From Sphaerisporangium krabiense (GTDB lineage Bacteria > Actinomycetota > Actinomycetes > Streptosporangiales > Streptosporangiaceae), in the NCBI RefSeq assembly GCF_014200435.1, contig NZ_JACHBR010000001.1, forward strand, positions 2,542,001 through 2,606,000: a stretch of DNA of 64,000 nt, written 5' to 3'. Positions 27,176-34,794 of this stretch are shown one piece after another (position 1 is the first letter of the stretch; each line of letters opens with the position of its first letter). A program made the position numbers and the translations under genes. Below the pieces are notes generated by a model that saw only the letters and a list, made by a program, of their open reading frames with translations, had not been told where the DNA came from and made no database searches.

Positions 27176-28596
27176 CGGGCCTCACCCGTCCCGGCGTACT
27201 CGGCGACCATGGCGCGGATGTCGGAGTCGGAGACGTAGGCGGCGCGGACCCGAACCGGTTCGGGGGAGGCTTCCAGCCGCACGTATCCGATGCCGGCCCC
27301 GGTGGCCGGGTTGGGGGAGATCTGGTCGGCCAGCGCGCCACGGTCGCGCGCCCCGTCGCCGAGGACGAGGTCAACTTGTGCGGGTTCGTCGAGCCGTAGC
27401 GCGATCTTGTCGGGGAACAGGTTCCGGATCGACAGGATCTCTTTGCGTGGGTCCTGCAACGCGGCCAGCACCCCGACGCCCACAGCACGGCCTTGGGTGG
27501 TGAGGGTGGCCAGCGCGGCCGTGATGCGTTCACGGCATTTGCGGTCGGTCTGGTAGGCGGTTAGGAATGCCACCTCATCCACCACGACCAGGATGAACGG
27601 GTCATCGACGGTGGGTGTGTGGTTTCGCTGGACTCCGGCGAAGCGGCCCGCACGTTCTTGCATGACCTTGACCGCCGCTTCGAGCAGGTCGGCACAGGCA
27701 CCGGGGTCGGCGGCATACCGGTCCCCGAACAAGGCCCGCCCGTACGACAGTTCCATGAGCTTGGGATCAAGCGCCCAGATCTCGACCAGTCCGGCGTGCT
27801 GCGCGGGGAGTAGGCCGCGGATTGCCGACCAGAGCCATGAGCCCTTGCCTGCACCGGTCGCGCCGGCCACCAGGACGTGAGTTCCGTGCAGCTTGAGCAG
27901 GTAGGCCGAGCCGTCTTCCCGCACGCCGACCGGGACCGCCGACACCTGCACGTCCCCCGTGATGGGCAGCGCGGGAATCGGCGAGGCTAGTACGTCACGC
28001 CGAGGGAAGACCAGGGTCACACGGCCGGGCTTGGCCGAGACGACTCGGCATTCGTAACCGGTGAAGCCGTGCGCGAGATTGTCGGTTCGGTCCTGCCAGT
28101 CGGTAACCGATTGCCCCGACAGCATCTTGACCGCGACCACATCGGCGGTCGGTGTGCAGGTGACCTTGAGCAGGCGGGGCAGGTACTCGCGTCCGCCGAT
28201 GTGCTTGGCCAGGCCGGAGACGGCCATGACCGGTTGCCAGTGCCGCCGGTAGTTCCACATCCACCGCCACCACGCCCGAAGCCGGAGCCCGATCCAGGCG
28301 GTGAAGGACACCGGTTCGGCCAGCCGCCATCCGGCAGGCGCCGAGACGGTCGCGACGACGGCCACCAAGGCGACGCGCCAGCCGCATAACGCTCCCAGCG
28401 CGATGGGAGCGAGGACGGCCAGGCAGGCGAGGGGGTGCCGCCACACCATACGGAACAGGCCCACGGTCGCGCGGAAGGAGATCACGGCGATGGTGAAGAC
28501 GGCCGGGGTCTTGACCACCGTGGGGCGGAACACCAGGGAGTCGGGGGCGGTGGAGACGATGTCGCGGGTGTAGTCGCCGGGGAGTTTGCGCAGCAT
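27172..28596 (-). CDS. FtsK/SpoIIIE-type conjugal DNA translocase (TraSA-like)
   Basis: 474 aa from ATG 28596, with AGAGGCGA as ribosome site. The frame stays open to 29139 but only as a shadow of the upstream genes. Two or three membrane helices at about residues 40-110 (IAVISFRATVGLF, LAVLAPIALGALCGW) are followed by the motor domain with Walker A GATGAGKGSW (about 247-256) and Walker B LVVVDEVAF (about 336-344). Such hexameric pumps move double-stranded AICE DNA between mycelial cells. Confidence 0.92.
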   Translation of the reverse strand: MLRKLPGDYTRDIVSTAPDSLVFRPTVVKTPAVFTIAVISFRATVGLFRMVWRHPLACLAVLAPIALGALCGWRVALVAVVATVSAPAGWRLAEPVSFTAWIGLRLRAWWRWMWNYRRHWQPVMAVSGLAKHIGGREYLPRLLKVTCTPTADVVAVKMLSGQSVTDWQDRTDNLAHGFTGYECRVVSAKPGRVTLVFPRRDVLASPIPALPITGDVQVSAVPVGVREDGSAYLLKLHGTHVLVAGATGAGKGSWLWSAIRGLLPAQHAGLVEIWALDPKLMELSYGRALFGDRYAADPGACADLLEAAVKVMQERAGRFAGVQRNHTPTVDDPFILVVVDEVAFLTAYQTDRKCRERITAALATLTTQGRAVGVGVLAALQDPRKEILSIRNLFPDKIALRLDEPAQVDLVLGDGARDRGALADQISPNPATGAGIGYVRLEASPEPVRVRAAYVSDSDIRAMVAEYAGTGEAR

Positions 28597-28694
28597 AAAC
28601 TGATCGCCTCTTCTCGGGATCTGGACTGTCGTGGGGAGAGGTAGTGCGGGGGCCGCCGGAAGTTGCCGCTTCCAGCGGCCCCACCCGAAACCGG

Positions 28695-29033
28695 TCAGGC
28701 CGCCTTGCCGGGTGCCGCCGTGTCGTCGTGCGCGGTCTCGTCGATGACCTGCCGGGCGTGCTGGTCGCGCCAGCGCTCGCAGTCGGTCAGGAACCGCGCC
28801 GCAGCGTCGAACAGCGCCCGCGCAAAGGTCACGTGCGCGTCGGTGACCTTGGTGGCCTGCGTGGTGCCGATGTTGATCTGCGCGTCGCCGTAGTCGATGC
28901 CGATGAAGGCGTGCGGGTCGTCCCCGGCCGGGTAGTAGCGGACGCTCGCGCGCTCGTCGGGGTAGATGCTGACCCCAACGCGAGCGGTCTCCCCGGGGTG
29001 CATGCTGATCGTGGTGTAGCTGTAGCCGCTCAC
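28695..29033 (-). CDS. Small conserved AICE protein, paralogue of the next upstream gene
   Basis: 112 aa, unrecognised. The segment VTDAHVTFARALFDAAARFL aligns with DDASVTFARELANQARTF of the adjacent gene at 29030, so the two are diverged duplicates. Beta-rich N-terminal half, helical C-terminal half, no signal or membrane segment. It overlaps the upstream gene by 4 nt and lies 98 bp before the translocase gene, so a transfer- or maintenance-related role is inferred from position only. Confidence 0.65.
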   Translation of the reverse strand: MSGYSYTTISMHPGETARVGVSIYPDERASVRYYPAGDDPHAFIGIDYGDAQINIGTTQATKVTDAHVTFARALFDAAARFLTDCERWRDQHARQVIDETAHDDTAAPGKAA

Positions 29034-29320
29034 GCGGTACCTCCCTGTGCCTGGTGAAGTCGTATCTGGCGCATGGTGAGGCCCTGGTGTAGGCGCTCGA
29101 CCTCTTCGGCGAAGGTGCGCGCCTGGTTAGCCAGCTCACGGGCGAAGGTCACCGAGGCGTCGTCGATCCGGTTGGCGTGCAGGGTCACCTTCATGACCGT
29201 GTTCCCGGCCGCGACCTCGAAGACCGGCGTGCGGTGCGGGTAGGTGAAGCACGCCGACCGGCCGCGTCCGTCCACATGCAGGGTCGTGGTCTGCCAGGGC
29301 CCGTTGACCGGTCTGCCCAT
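29030..29320 (-). CDS. Small conserved AICE protein
   Basis: 96 aa, unrecognised. It shares the VTFAREL...AR helix pattern with the protein encoded at 28695, preceded by beta strands (TTTLHVDGRGRSACFTY, GNTVMKVTLHANRIDDA). One-base stop/start contact with the 29320 gene and a 4-nt overlap with the next indicate one operon running into tra and rep. Confidence 0.65.
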   Translation of the reverse strand: MGRPVNGPWQTTTLHVDGRGRSACFTYPHRTPVFEVAAGNTVMKVTLHANRIDDASVTFARELANQARTFAEEVERLHQGLTMRQIRLHQAQGGTA

Positions 29321-29748
29321 CAGGCGGCATCCCTCGCGACGTCCTTACCGGCCGCGGCAGATCGGGCCGGGGCGCTACCCGAGGCACGGGGCGCGCGCAT
29401 CTCGCGGGCCTTGATCGAGTAGGCGATGCGCTGCCCGTTCTGCCAGGGGGTGACGGTCATACCGTCGAACTCCACGGGGATGAACGGCAGCCCCTGAAGC
29501 GGTGCCGGCGGGACCGGTTGAACCGGGGAGGTGACCTTGACCTTGAGCGTCTTGTCCCGCGCGTCGGGGGCGCAGTCCAGGACGGTGATCTGCCAGAGGA
29601 AGTCACCGGTGTCCTTGTCGCGCGCCCACACCGGCTTGCCGGGGGTAGAGGCTTCGAAGTCCTTGACCTGCTCGACCTCGCCCACCATGTAACAGCCGGA
29701 GGGGAACACCTCGGCGAACTCGACGCGGAACGTTCGGGGGATAGCCAC
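29320..29748 (-). CDS. Conserved AICE protein at the head of the transfer operon
   Basis: 142 aa from GTG 29748, preceded by AGGAGAAG. An in-frame ATG at 29805 lies upstream of that site and inside the promoter region. The protein has VAIPRTFRVEFAEVFPSGCY, VWARDKDTGDFLWQITVLD, a Pro-rich loop and a basic Ala/Arg-rich tail. Position suggests a transfer or replication accessory role, perhaps the activator role of Pra in pSAM2, but no similarity to Pra can be shown from here. Confidence 0.65.
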   Translation of the reverse strand: MAIPRTFRVEFAEVFPSGCYMVGEVEQVKDFEASTPGKPVWARDKDTGDFLWQITVLDCAPDARDKTLKVKVTSPVQPVPPAPLQGLPFIPVEFDGMTVTPWQNGQRIAYSIKAREMRAPRASGSAPARSAAAGKDVARDAA

Positions 29749-29775
29749 GTGCTTCTCCTGTTGTGTTGTCGGTAA

Positions 29776-29822
29776 CTCGTACTGTCGACTATACGTCAGT
29801 CTCACCTACTCGTCTATACGAG
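29776..29822 (-). promoter_or_regulatory. Promoter/operator region of the AICE transfer operon
   Basis: CTCGTCTATACGAG (29809-29822) is a 5-bp-arm palindrome. Nearby CGTACTGTCGACTATACG (29778-29795) is a second imperfect palindrome holding a TATAGT -10-like hexamer on the minus strand. Both lie upstream of the 29748 start and are plausible targets of the GntR repressor encoded at 29909. Confidence 0.45.
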
Positions 29823-29872
29823 TTAGATCGTGCTCCGAGAGGTTTGGTGCTAAGTGTTATTGCGTAGAGTAT

Positions 29873-29889
29873 CGATAACGCTGTTATCG
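29873..29889. repeat. CGATAAC/GTTATCG palindrome
   Basis: 7-bp perfect arms on a 3-nt centre, 19 bp past the GntR stop. It may be a weak terminator or another operator. Confidence 0.35.
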
Positions 29890-29908
29890 CCATGTAAACG
29901 GCGCAGCA

Positions 29909-30646
29909 TCAAAGTGAGTAGCTGTCTTCGAGCTCGTGCATCGTGCCCGGAAGCGCTATGTCCACTACTAGGGCCAACCGGCCAGTGCCATCGAACGTCC
30001 GAGCTAGGACCCCCAGTACGGCGGCTGACTTGCCGAGCGCGAACACCTCGATCTCATGCGGCAGCGGATGACGTGCGGCCAGCCGCTGCACCACGTGGTC
30101 AAAGCGCAGCCCCTTGATGCTCTGGAAGTGCTGACGTACGTTCACCGTCAACGGCTGCTTGCGGCCTAGGTCGGTACCTTCGGCCAGCTCGATGGGGCAC
30201 CAGAAGGTGACCAGCTCGCATGGCTCGTCAGCCTCGCTGAGCAGGACGCGGCGCATGACGGCCGGGGTGCCTTCCGGTAGTTCGAACAACGCCGCCACGT
30301 TCGCCGGCGCCGGATGGGTTCCGGCAGCGATGACCACCGCACCCTCGACGGCCTCGACCCGATCCAGCACCGCCCGACCCGGCCGGGAGGAATCCCCCTC
30401 GCTGACTGGAGGCACAGCCTTCACAAACGATCCCCTGCCATGCTCGCGATCGATGAACCCGCGAAGCTGCAAGGTCTGAAGCGCCCGCACCACCGTAGGG
30501 CGGCTGACGGCGAACTCACGAACCAGCGCGGTTTCCGAAGGCAACTGCGAGCCGGGGGGATAGGTCCCGTCCGCGATCCTCTGCCGGATGGCCGTCACGA
30601 TCTGCGCGTACTTCGGCGGCGCGTACTGCTCATCGGAAACCGACAT
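29909..30646 (-). CDS. GntR/HutC-family regulator (KorSA-like)
   Basis: 245 aa from ATG 30646; the frame is open upstream to 30835 without a ribosome site. The winged helix is YPPGSQLPSETALVREFAVS followed by RPTVVRALQTLQLRGF, and a UTRA ligand domain follows (PAVMRRVLLSEADEPCELVT, then ALVVDIALPG near the end). In pSAM2 the GntR protein KorSA silences transfer and pra. This gene sits just upstream of the transfer operon, whose promoter contains palindromes, fitting the same role. Confidence 0.88.
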   Translation of the reverse strand: MSVSDEQYAPPKYAQIVTAIRQRIADGTYPPGSQLPSETALVREFAVSRPTVVRALQTLQLRGFIDREHGRGSFVKAVPPVSEGDSSRPGRAVLDRVEAVEGAVVIAAGTHPAPANVAALFELPEGTPAVMRRVLLSEADEPCELVTFWCPIELAEGTDLGRKQPLTVNVRQHFQSIKGLRFDHVVQRLAARHPLPHEIEVFALGKSAAVLGVLARTFDGTGRLALVVDIALPGTMHELEDSYSL

Positions 30647-30729
30647 CACAAGAACCCCACTACTCGACTTGTCGTCAGCATAGGGGGGTGACCAGGCTGT
30701 ATAGCTGATCACCCCCTTGATCATCTTCT

Positions 30730-30993
30730 TTATTGGGGAGGACGGGCCGGCCGCACATCCATGACCAAGGACCGCTGTTCCAGGTCGGTTTCCGCGGCCA
30801 GGTGGTCGGCCAGCTCCGTAAGCGTGCTCCCACACCGCACATTGGACAGTCCGCGACCAAGCGCGCGGGCCGAGACGTTGTGACGACGTACGGCGATCCA
30901 GCCACCCCCGGACGAGTCCAGCAGTTCCCAGCGCCGACCGTATTTGGCGATCAACGCTGTCAGCAGTGCCGACTCAGCGCCGCTCGCTGTCAT
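30730..30993 (-). CDS. Small AICE protein of unknown function
   Basis: 87 aa from ATG 30993, which lies inside the end of the preceding reading frame (20-nt overlap). It has a coherent composition: LLTALIAKYGRRWELLDSSG, GWIAVRRHNVSARALGRGLS and LTELADHLAAETDLEQRSL. The frame itself is open upstream to 31344, giving a 204-aa alternative, but the middle of that version is Ser/Arg/Thr-rich and reads as a shadow of the other frame. Confidence 0.5.
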   Translation of the reverse strand: MTASGAESALLTALIAKYGRRWELLDSSGGGWIAVRRHNVSARALGRGLSNVRCGSTLTELADHLAAETDLEQRSLVMDVRPARPPQ

Positions 30994-31344
30994 CGTCCGA
31001 GGGGATGCCGACGAGGTCTCGCATCGAGTGGATTCGCTCAGCCGCCGAGTCCGAGTCCTCCATGTCCCCGACACCGACATGGCCAGGTGGAGTGAATAAG
31101 AAGTGCGGCGGTCGTCCGATGCGCTGGCCAACCGTGATCGTGGCCACCAGGCGCGCGCCGACCCGAACTTCCATGTACGGCGCGCCGTGTAGATCCGTGC
31201 CCCGTACTTGACCCTCATCAACAGCCGTACCCGCTCGACGATCAAGAAGCGCGCGTGGGGCAGGTACATGCTGTCTCGTAGTCCGATCAGGGCGTCACGC
31301 TGAGCAGTGGCCCGACGCTGGCCGATCTCGTCCGGCTCTGTCAT
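30974..31344 (-). pseudogene. Hypothetical AICE gene, apparently frameshifted near 31190
   Basis: From ATG 31344 (ATGA overlap with the upstream gene) the frame gives natural-looking sequence up to MRVKYGARI (near 31190). The natural-looking sequence then continues in the -1 frame: TDLHGAPYMEVRVGARLVA, VGQRIGRPPHFLFTPPG, down to SDDDSERR and a stop at 30974. A single -1 shift would join both into one protein of about 123 aa. Function unknown. It could instead be two overlapping genes, but the second lacks a good start. Confidence 0.45.
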
Positions 31345-31658
31345 GACGCCCGGCCCATCTCCGTCGTGGTCTCCGCCTCACGCATCAGCTCGCGCAATCC
31401 GTCCGGGGTACGCGCCGCGACGCAGGGCGGGTTGGCCGTGCCGGTGAGGGTGCTCGCGTAGAACAGCCGCTCATAAACGGCGTACCAGATCAGCCACCCC
31501 GGTTCGTGTTGGTCGAGCTGAGCCGCCTGCGCTCTGGCCGCAGGGTCGAACACCCGCCGGGTAACGGTTCTGGGCCGGTAGCCCTCACCGTGCCGTCCCG
31601 ATACCCGCCGGGCCGACCGGTCGCCGTTGTGTCGTTCCGGAAGCCGCCACGCCTTCAC
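31341..31658 (-). CDS. Small conserved AICE protein
   Basis: 105 aa. The N-terminus is basic, then PGWLIWYAVYERLFYASTLT and a helical tail (GLRELMREAETTTEM). It overlaps the neighbours by 4 nt at both ends, so it is part of a tight leftward operon starting after the operator pair at 31880. Not recognised as a named family. Confidence 0.65.
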   Translation of the reverse strand: MKAWRLPERHNGDRSARRVSGRHGEGYRPRTVTRRVFDPAARAQAAQLDQHEPGWLIWYAVYERLFYASTLTGTANPPCVAARTPDGLRELMREAETTTEMGRAS

Positions 31659-31825
31659 GACGTCGGCCCTTCAGCGGCCGAGGACCCACCGCGCCAGCAG
31701 GTGGAGCACGGCTCACGAACCCGGCGAGCCGAAGCGTTGCCACCTGGTACGGCGAGCAGGCCGCGCCGATGGCTCACGTACTTCCAGCCGCGTCCCTCGC
31801 ACGACTCGCAATCATCAGTTGCCAT
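31655..31825 (-). CDS. Small zinc-ribbon-like protein
   Basis: 56 aa from ATG 31825 (MATDDCESCEGRGWKYVSHR); an ATG at 31861 would add 12 residues. Two CxxC pairs (CESC and CSTC) spaced by about 30 residues and the CEGRG element resemble a DnaJ-type zinc finger, common in small AICE and phage proteins. It is the first gene of the operon below the two operator palindromes. Confidence 0.6.
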   Translation of the reverse strand: MATDDCESCEGRGWKYVSHRRGLLAVPGGNASARRVREPCSTCWRGGSSAAEGPTS

Positions 31826-31879
31826 AAGACAGGACTCCGCCCGATCAGATGCGTTGACCATCCAGTCACTTAGGCGTCT

Positions 31880-31895
31880 ACTCGCCTAGAGGAGT
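31880..31895. promoter_or_regulatory. Operator 2 (imperfect palindrome)
   Basis: ACTCGCCTAGAGGAGT differs at two positions from the perfect palindrome at 31916-31931. The 36-bp centre-to-centre spacing puts both on nearly the same DNA face. Confidence 0.6.
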
Positions 31896-31915
31896 GCTTG
31901 GCACAGTCATTTATG

Positions 31916-31931
31916 ACTCCTCTAGAGGAGT
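31916..31931. promoter_or_regulatory. Operator 1 (perfect 16-bp palindrome)
   Basis: ACTCCTCTAGAGGAGT, between the stop of the GntR gene and the start of the small-gene operon. GntR/HutC sites have this form. Confidence 0.65.
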
Positions 31932-31941
31932 TCGTCAAGCC

Positions 31942-32751
31942 CTACCGAGCAGGCAGTTCGTACGACAGCACGTAGGCGTCACTCGACATCACCGTGTCGC
32001 ACACCTCTACAGCCTTACCGCCCGTCGTATACGCCGTCCTGACCAGGTGAAACACCGGAACACCGGGCGCGAGCTTGAGCGCCCGCATCTCATCACGCAG
32101 CGGCATACGCGACCGGATCTCCTCCACGAAGTGATCGAGTCGGTGCCCCAACTCCTCTAGCCGGGCGTAGATCCCGCCCGGCCCACTGTCGGTCTCAGCG
32201 ATCCGCGTACCGCGAGCGATCTCAGCCGGAATGTAGGACACCGCCGTCTCAACCGGCTGACCGTTGATCAGATAACGGCGAGAGCGACGGATCACCAAGT
32301 CCGCGGCGGTGAGCCCGAGCAACTCGGCCACGCTCGCGGAAGGCGCCTCCTCCGTGATCTTTATCGAGTCCACGGTCGGCCTGCCGCCAGCCCCCTCGGT
32401 CTCCGCGATGAACGCGGCCTTGCCCTGCTCGCGATGACGACGCGCAAACCGATCCGAAGCCAGCCGCCGCACCGGAGGATGCGAACGGACGAAGACACCA
32501 CGCCCATGCTCCGCGACCGTCAGCCCCTCACCCTGGAGGACCTGGAGAGCGTTGCGGATGGTCATCCTCGCGACGCCGTAGTGTTGCATGAGCTGAGCTT
32601 CCGAGGGCACTTTCTCACCCTCGGCCAAGACGCCTTGCTCGATCGCGTCCCGGATGTGATCGGCGATCTGCCGGAACACGGCCCGATCGCTGGTCGGGTC
32701 CAGATCCGGCAACGGCAGCTCGGCCACGACCCGACTCCTCAACTCGTACAT
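31942..32751 (-). CDS. GntR/HutC-family regulator with UTRA domain
   Basis: 269 aa. Winged helix KVPSEAQLMQHYGVARMTIR followed by NALQVLQGEGL, then a UTRA domain with VIRRSRRYLINGQPVETAVS and PVFHLVRTAYTTGGKAVEV. The ATG at 32751 lies inside GTACATACGTGTAC, so translation may start at or near the transcript 5' end and be self-controlled. It is divergent from the NUDIX gene. Perfect palindromes just past its stop suggest that it also controls the small-gene operon. Confidence 0.88.
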   Translation of the reverse strand: MYELRSRVVAELPLPDLDPTSDRAVFRQIADHIRDAIEQGVLAEGEKVPSEAQLMQHYGVARMTIRNALQVLQGEGLTVAEHGRGVFVRSHPPVRRLASDRFARRHREQGKAAFIAETEGAGGRPTVDSIKITEEAPSASVAELLGLTAADLVIRRSRRYLINGQPVETAVSYIPAEIARGTRIAETDSGPGGIYARLEELGHRLDHFVEEIRSRMPLRDEMRALKLAPGVPVFHLVRTAYTTGGKAVEVCDTVMSSDAYVLSYELPAR

Positions 32752-32759
32752 ACGTGTAC
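32746..32759. promoter_or_regulatory. GTACATACGTGTAC palindrome between GntR and NUDIX genes
   Basis: A 14-bp near-palindrome overlapping the GntR start codon in the 52-bp divergent gap; a candidate shared operator. Confidence 0.45.
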
Positions 32760-32803
32760 TACGGTCTTGAGGATAGCGACCTGCACGGCCGGAGGTAATC
32801 CCA

Positions 32804-33232
32804 ATGGATCACCAGAACACGCACTCAGTCAGCGTGGCAGGCGTGATCATCGACGACCAAGGCCGCGCCCTCCTCACCCAACGCCGCGACAACGGCCACT
32901 GGGAAGCCCCCGGCGGAGTCCTCGAACGCGACGAGGACATCATCACCGGCCTACTCCGCGAAGTCCGCGAAGAAACCGGCCTCGACGTCGAACCCGTCAC
33001 CCTCACCGGCATCTACAAGAACATGACCCGCGGCATCGTCGCCTTGGTCTTCCGTTGCAAGGTCATCGGCGGCCACCTCACCGAAACCGACGAGACTCGC
33101 TCATTCCGCTGGGTCGCCTCGGACGAAGTACGTACCCTCGCATCCGAGGCATTCGCCGTCCGCGTCCTGGACGCCCTGCGCAACGACCCGACGCCGGCCA
33201 TCCGCCACCACGACGGCACCCACCTGCTCTAG
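32804..33232 (+). CDS. NUDIX hydrolase, Pif-like candidate
   Basis: 142 aa with CGGAGGTAAT before the ATG. The Nudix box is complete: GGVLERDEDIITGLLREVRE then ETGLDV (about residues 37-62), so it should hydrolyse a nucleoside diphosphate derivative. In pSAM2 the Nudix protein Pif provides conjugal immunity against re-entry of the element. The position beside a GntR gene fits that role, but activity is inferred. Its stop codon is the insertion point of the IS at 33232: TAG is now formed by TA of the target and G of the IS, replacing an ancestral TAA. Confidence 0.85.
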   Translation: MDHQNTHSVSVAGVIIDDQGRALLTQRRDNGHWEAPGGVLERDEDIITGLLREVREETGLDVEPVTLTGIYKNMTRGIVALVFRCKVIGGHLTETDETRSFRWVASDEVRTLASEAFAVRVLDALRNDPTPAIRHHDGTHLL

Positions 33233-34117
33233 AGCGTGTCTGACATTTCGAGCTGGCGGAGCCAGAGCATCAGGCAGCCGATGGTGGCGCCGGCCAGGTA
33301 GCGGCTGGCGAGCTTGTCGAACCGGGTGGCGATGGCCCGCCACTGCTTGAGCTTGCCGAAGCAGCGTTCCACCAGGTTGCGCTCCTTGTACGCCTCGGCG
33401 TCGAAGGCATAGGGACGGCCTCCGCGGCCGCCTTTACGCCTGCGGTTGGCGAGCTGGTCCCTGCGCTCGGGGATGACCGCCTGGATGCCACGCCTGCGCA
33501 GGTAGGTGCGGATCTTCCGGGAGGAGTAGTCCTTGTCTGCGATCAGGCGATCGGGACGGGTGCGCGGCCGTCCCGGCCCAATACGCGCAAGCCGCCGCCC
33601 GGCCATGACAGCCTCGAACGCCGAGCAGTCCACCACATTGCCGCCGGTCACATGCAACCTCATCGGAAGCCCGCGGGCCTCGGTGATCAGATGCAGCTTG
33701 GTGGTCAGCCCTCCCCGGGACCGGCCGAGCGCCCGCCGCCTTTGCGATCGCTTCGTATCGATCGTCCCGCCGTCGTCCCCTTTTACGCGCGCCAGGGTGC
33801 TGGTGAGCACGAGCGATGGTGGAGTCGATACTCACACTCCACTCCACATTGCCCACCGAGTCGTCCGTGACCCGCAGCTGCTCCAGAAGCCGAGCCCAGG
33901 TGCCGTCACCGTCCCACCGCTTGAACCGCTCGTAGCATGTCTGCCAGGGCCCAAACCGCTTCGGGATGTCCCGCCAGGGCGCTCCGGTCCGCAATCGCCA
34001 CAAGATCCCATCGATCACCTGGCGATGCCCACGCCACGGACGACCACGACCATCCGTGGCCGGCAGTAACGGCTCGATCCGCTGTCAGGCCCTATCGGTC
34101 AGCTCACCACGTCGCAC
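33229..34117 (-). pseudogene. IS5-family transposase, nonsense and frameshift
   Basis: From GTG 34117 the frame reads LTDRA-stop-QRIEPLLPATDG; relatives have Trp where TGA stands at 34085-34087. The first part continues as VIDGILWRLRTGAPWRDIPK, FGPWQTCYERFKRWDGDGTW and SIDSTIARAHQH (DDE strand). The second part is in the +1 frame after an AAAAGGGG run at 33777-33784: ALGRSRGGLTTKLHLI, RLIADKDYSSRKIRTYLRRR and ERCFGKLKQWRAIATRFDK with the final catalytic Glu. Frameshifting is normal in this group, but the nonsense codon suggests an inactive copy. The stop TAG is completed by flanking bases. Confidence 0.8.
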
Positions 34118-34177
34118 CACCAACGATCATGAACGATCATTCAACCGCAGCAGCGTGATCATTTGTCAGACACGCTC
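33232..34177 (-). mobile_element. IS5-family insertion sequence (IS427-like), 946 bp
   Basis: Terminal inverted repeats GAGCGTGTCTGACA (33232-33245) and its complement (34164-34177) are perfect over 14 bp. The flanking dinucleotide TA is duplicated (33230-33231 and 34178-34179). The transposase reads leftward and is broken. It is inserted between the NUDIX gene and the defence cargo. Confidence 0.88.
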
Positions 34178-34794
34178 TAAGCCAGCACCGGGCGATCTCT
34201 CGCACCCGTAGCGCGGATCTTTGCCGAATTGTTCTCTTAGGTATCAAGGCGGCGGCGCGGCGCGCCGCCGCGCCCCGGCCCTGCGCCCGCCCGCCGTCCG
34301 GGCGTGCGGCCTGGGGGCCGGTCCCGGCCGGCGCGGGACTCCGGGCCGCCCGCCGCACACCTGCCCCGCCGTACGGACCCACGGGTCAGCGCGGGGTTGT
34401 CGCGCCGCCGCACAGATACAGCCCTCACGATCGCCACAGCATGGCTGGTCATGGTGCGCGGCTGGGGGCGATCGGGGATCCGTGCTTCGTGCCTCAGCAC
34501 GGCTCGGCGAATGGGAAGGTTACGGTCTTTTCCAGCTGCGCAGCTGTAGCCAGGACATGGCCTAGGCAGCCCGCGGTCCCGGCTAGGTGCCCTTTCGATG
34601 GAAGGTGTGATCGCTCTATGTGGCAATGAGATCAATGATGGCGACGTGGAAAACACTCAACGCCCTGACCTCTAGGAAATGATTTTACGGCAAACATCAT
34701 ACCCTTGAACTGCGCAAACGTCAGTTGCCAGGCTGTCTCGACGCCCATAGCTTACGTGTCCCCGAACCCCTGCTGCCTCCCTCGGCGGACACAC

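Noticed and set aside
34237-34656. A 139-codon minus-strand frame between the IS and the defence cargo
   Set aside because: It is Arg/Pro/Gly-rich low-complexity sequence without a ribosome site or motif, produced by a GC-rich tract.
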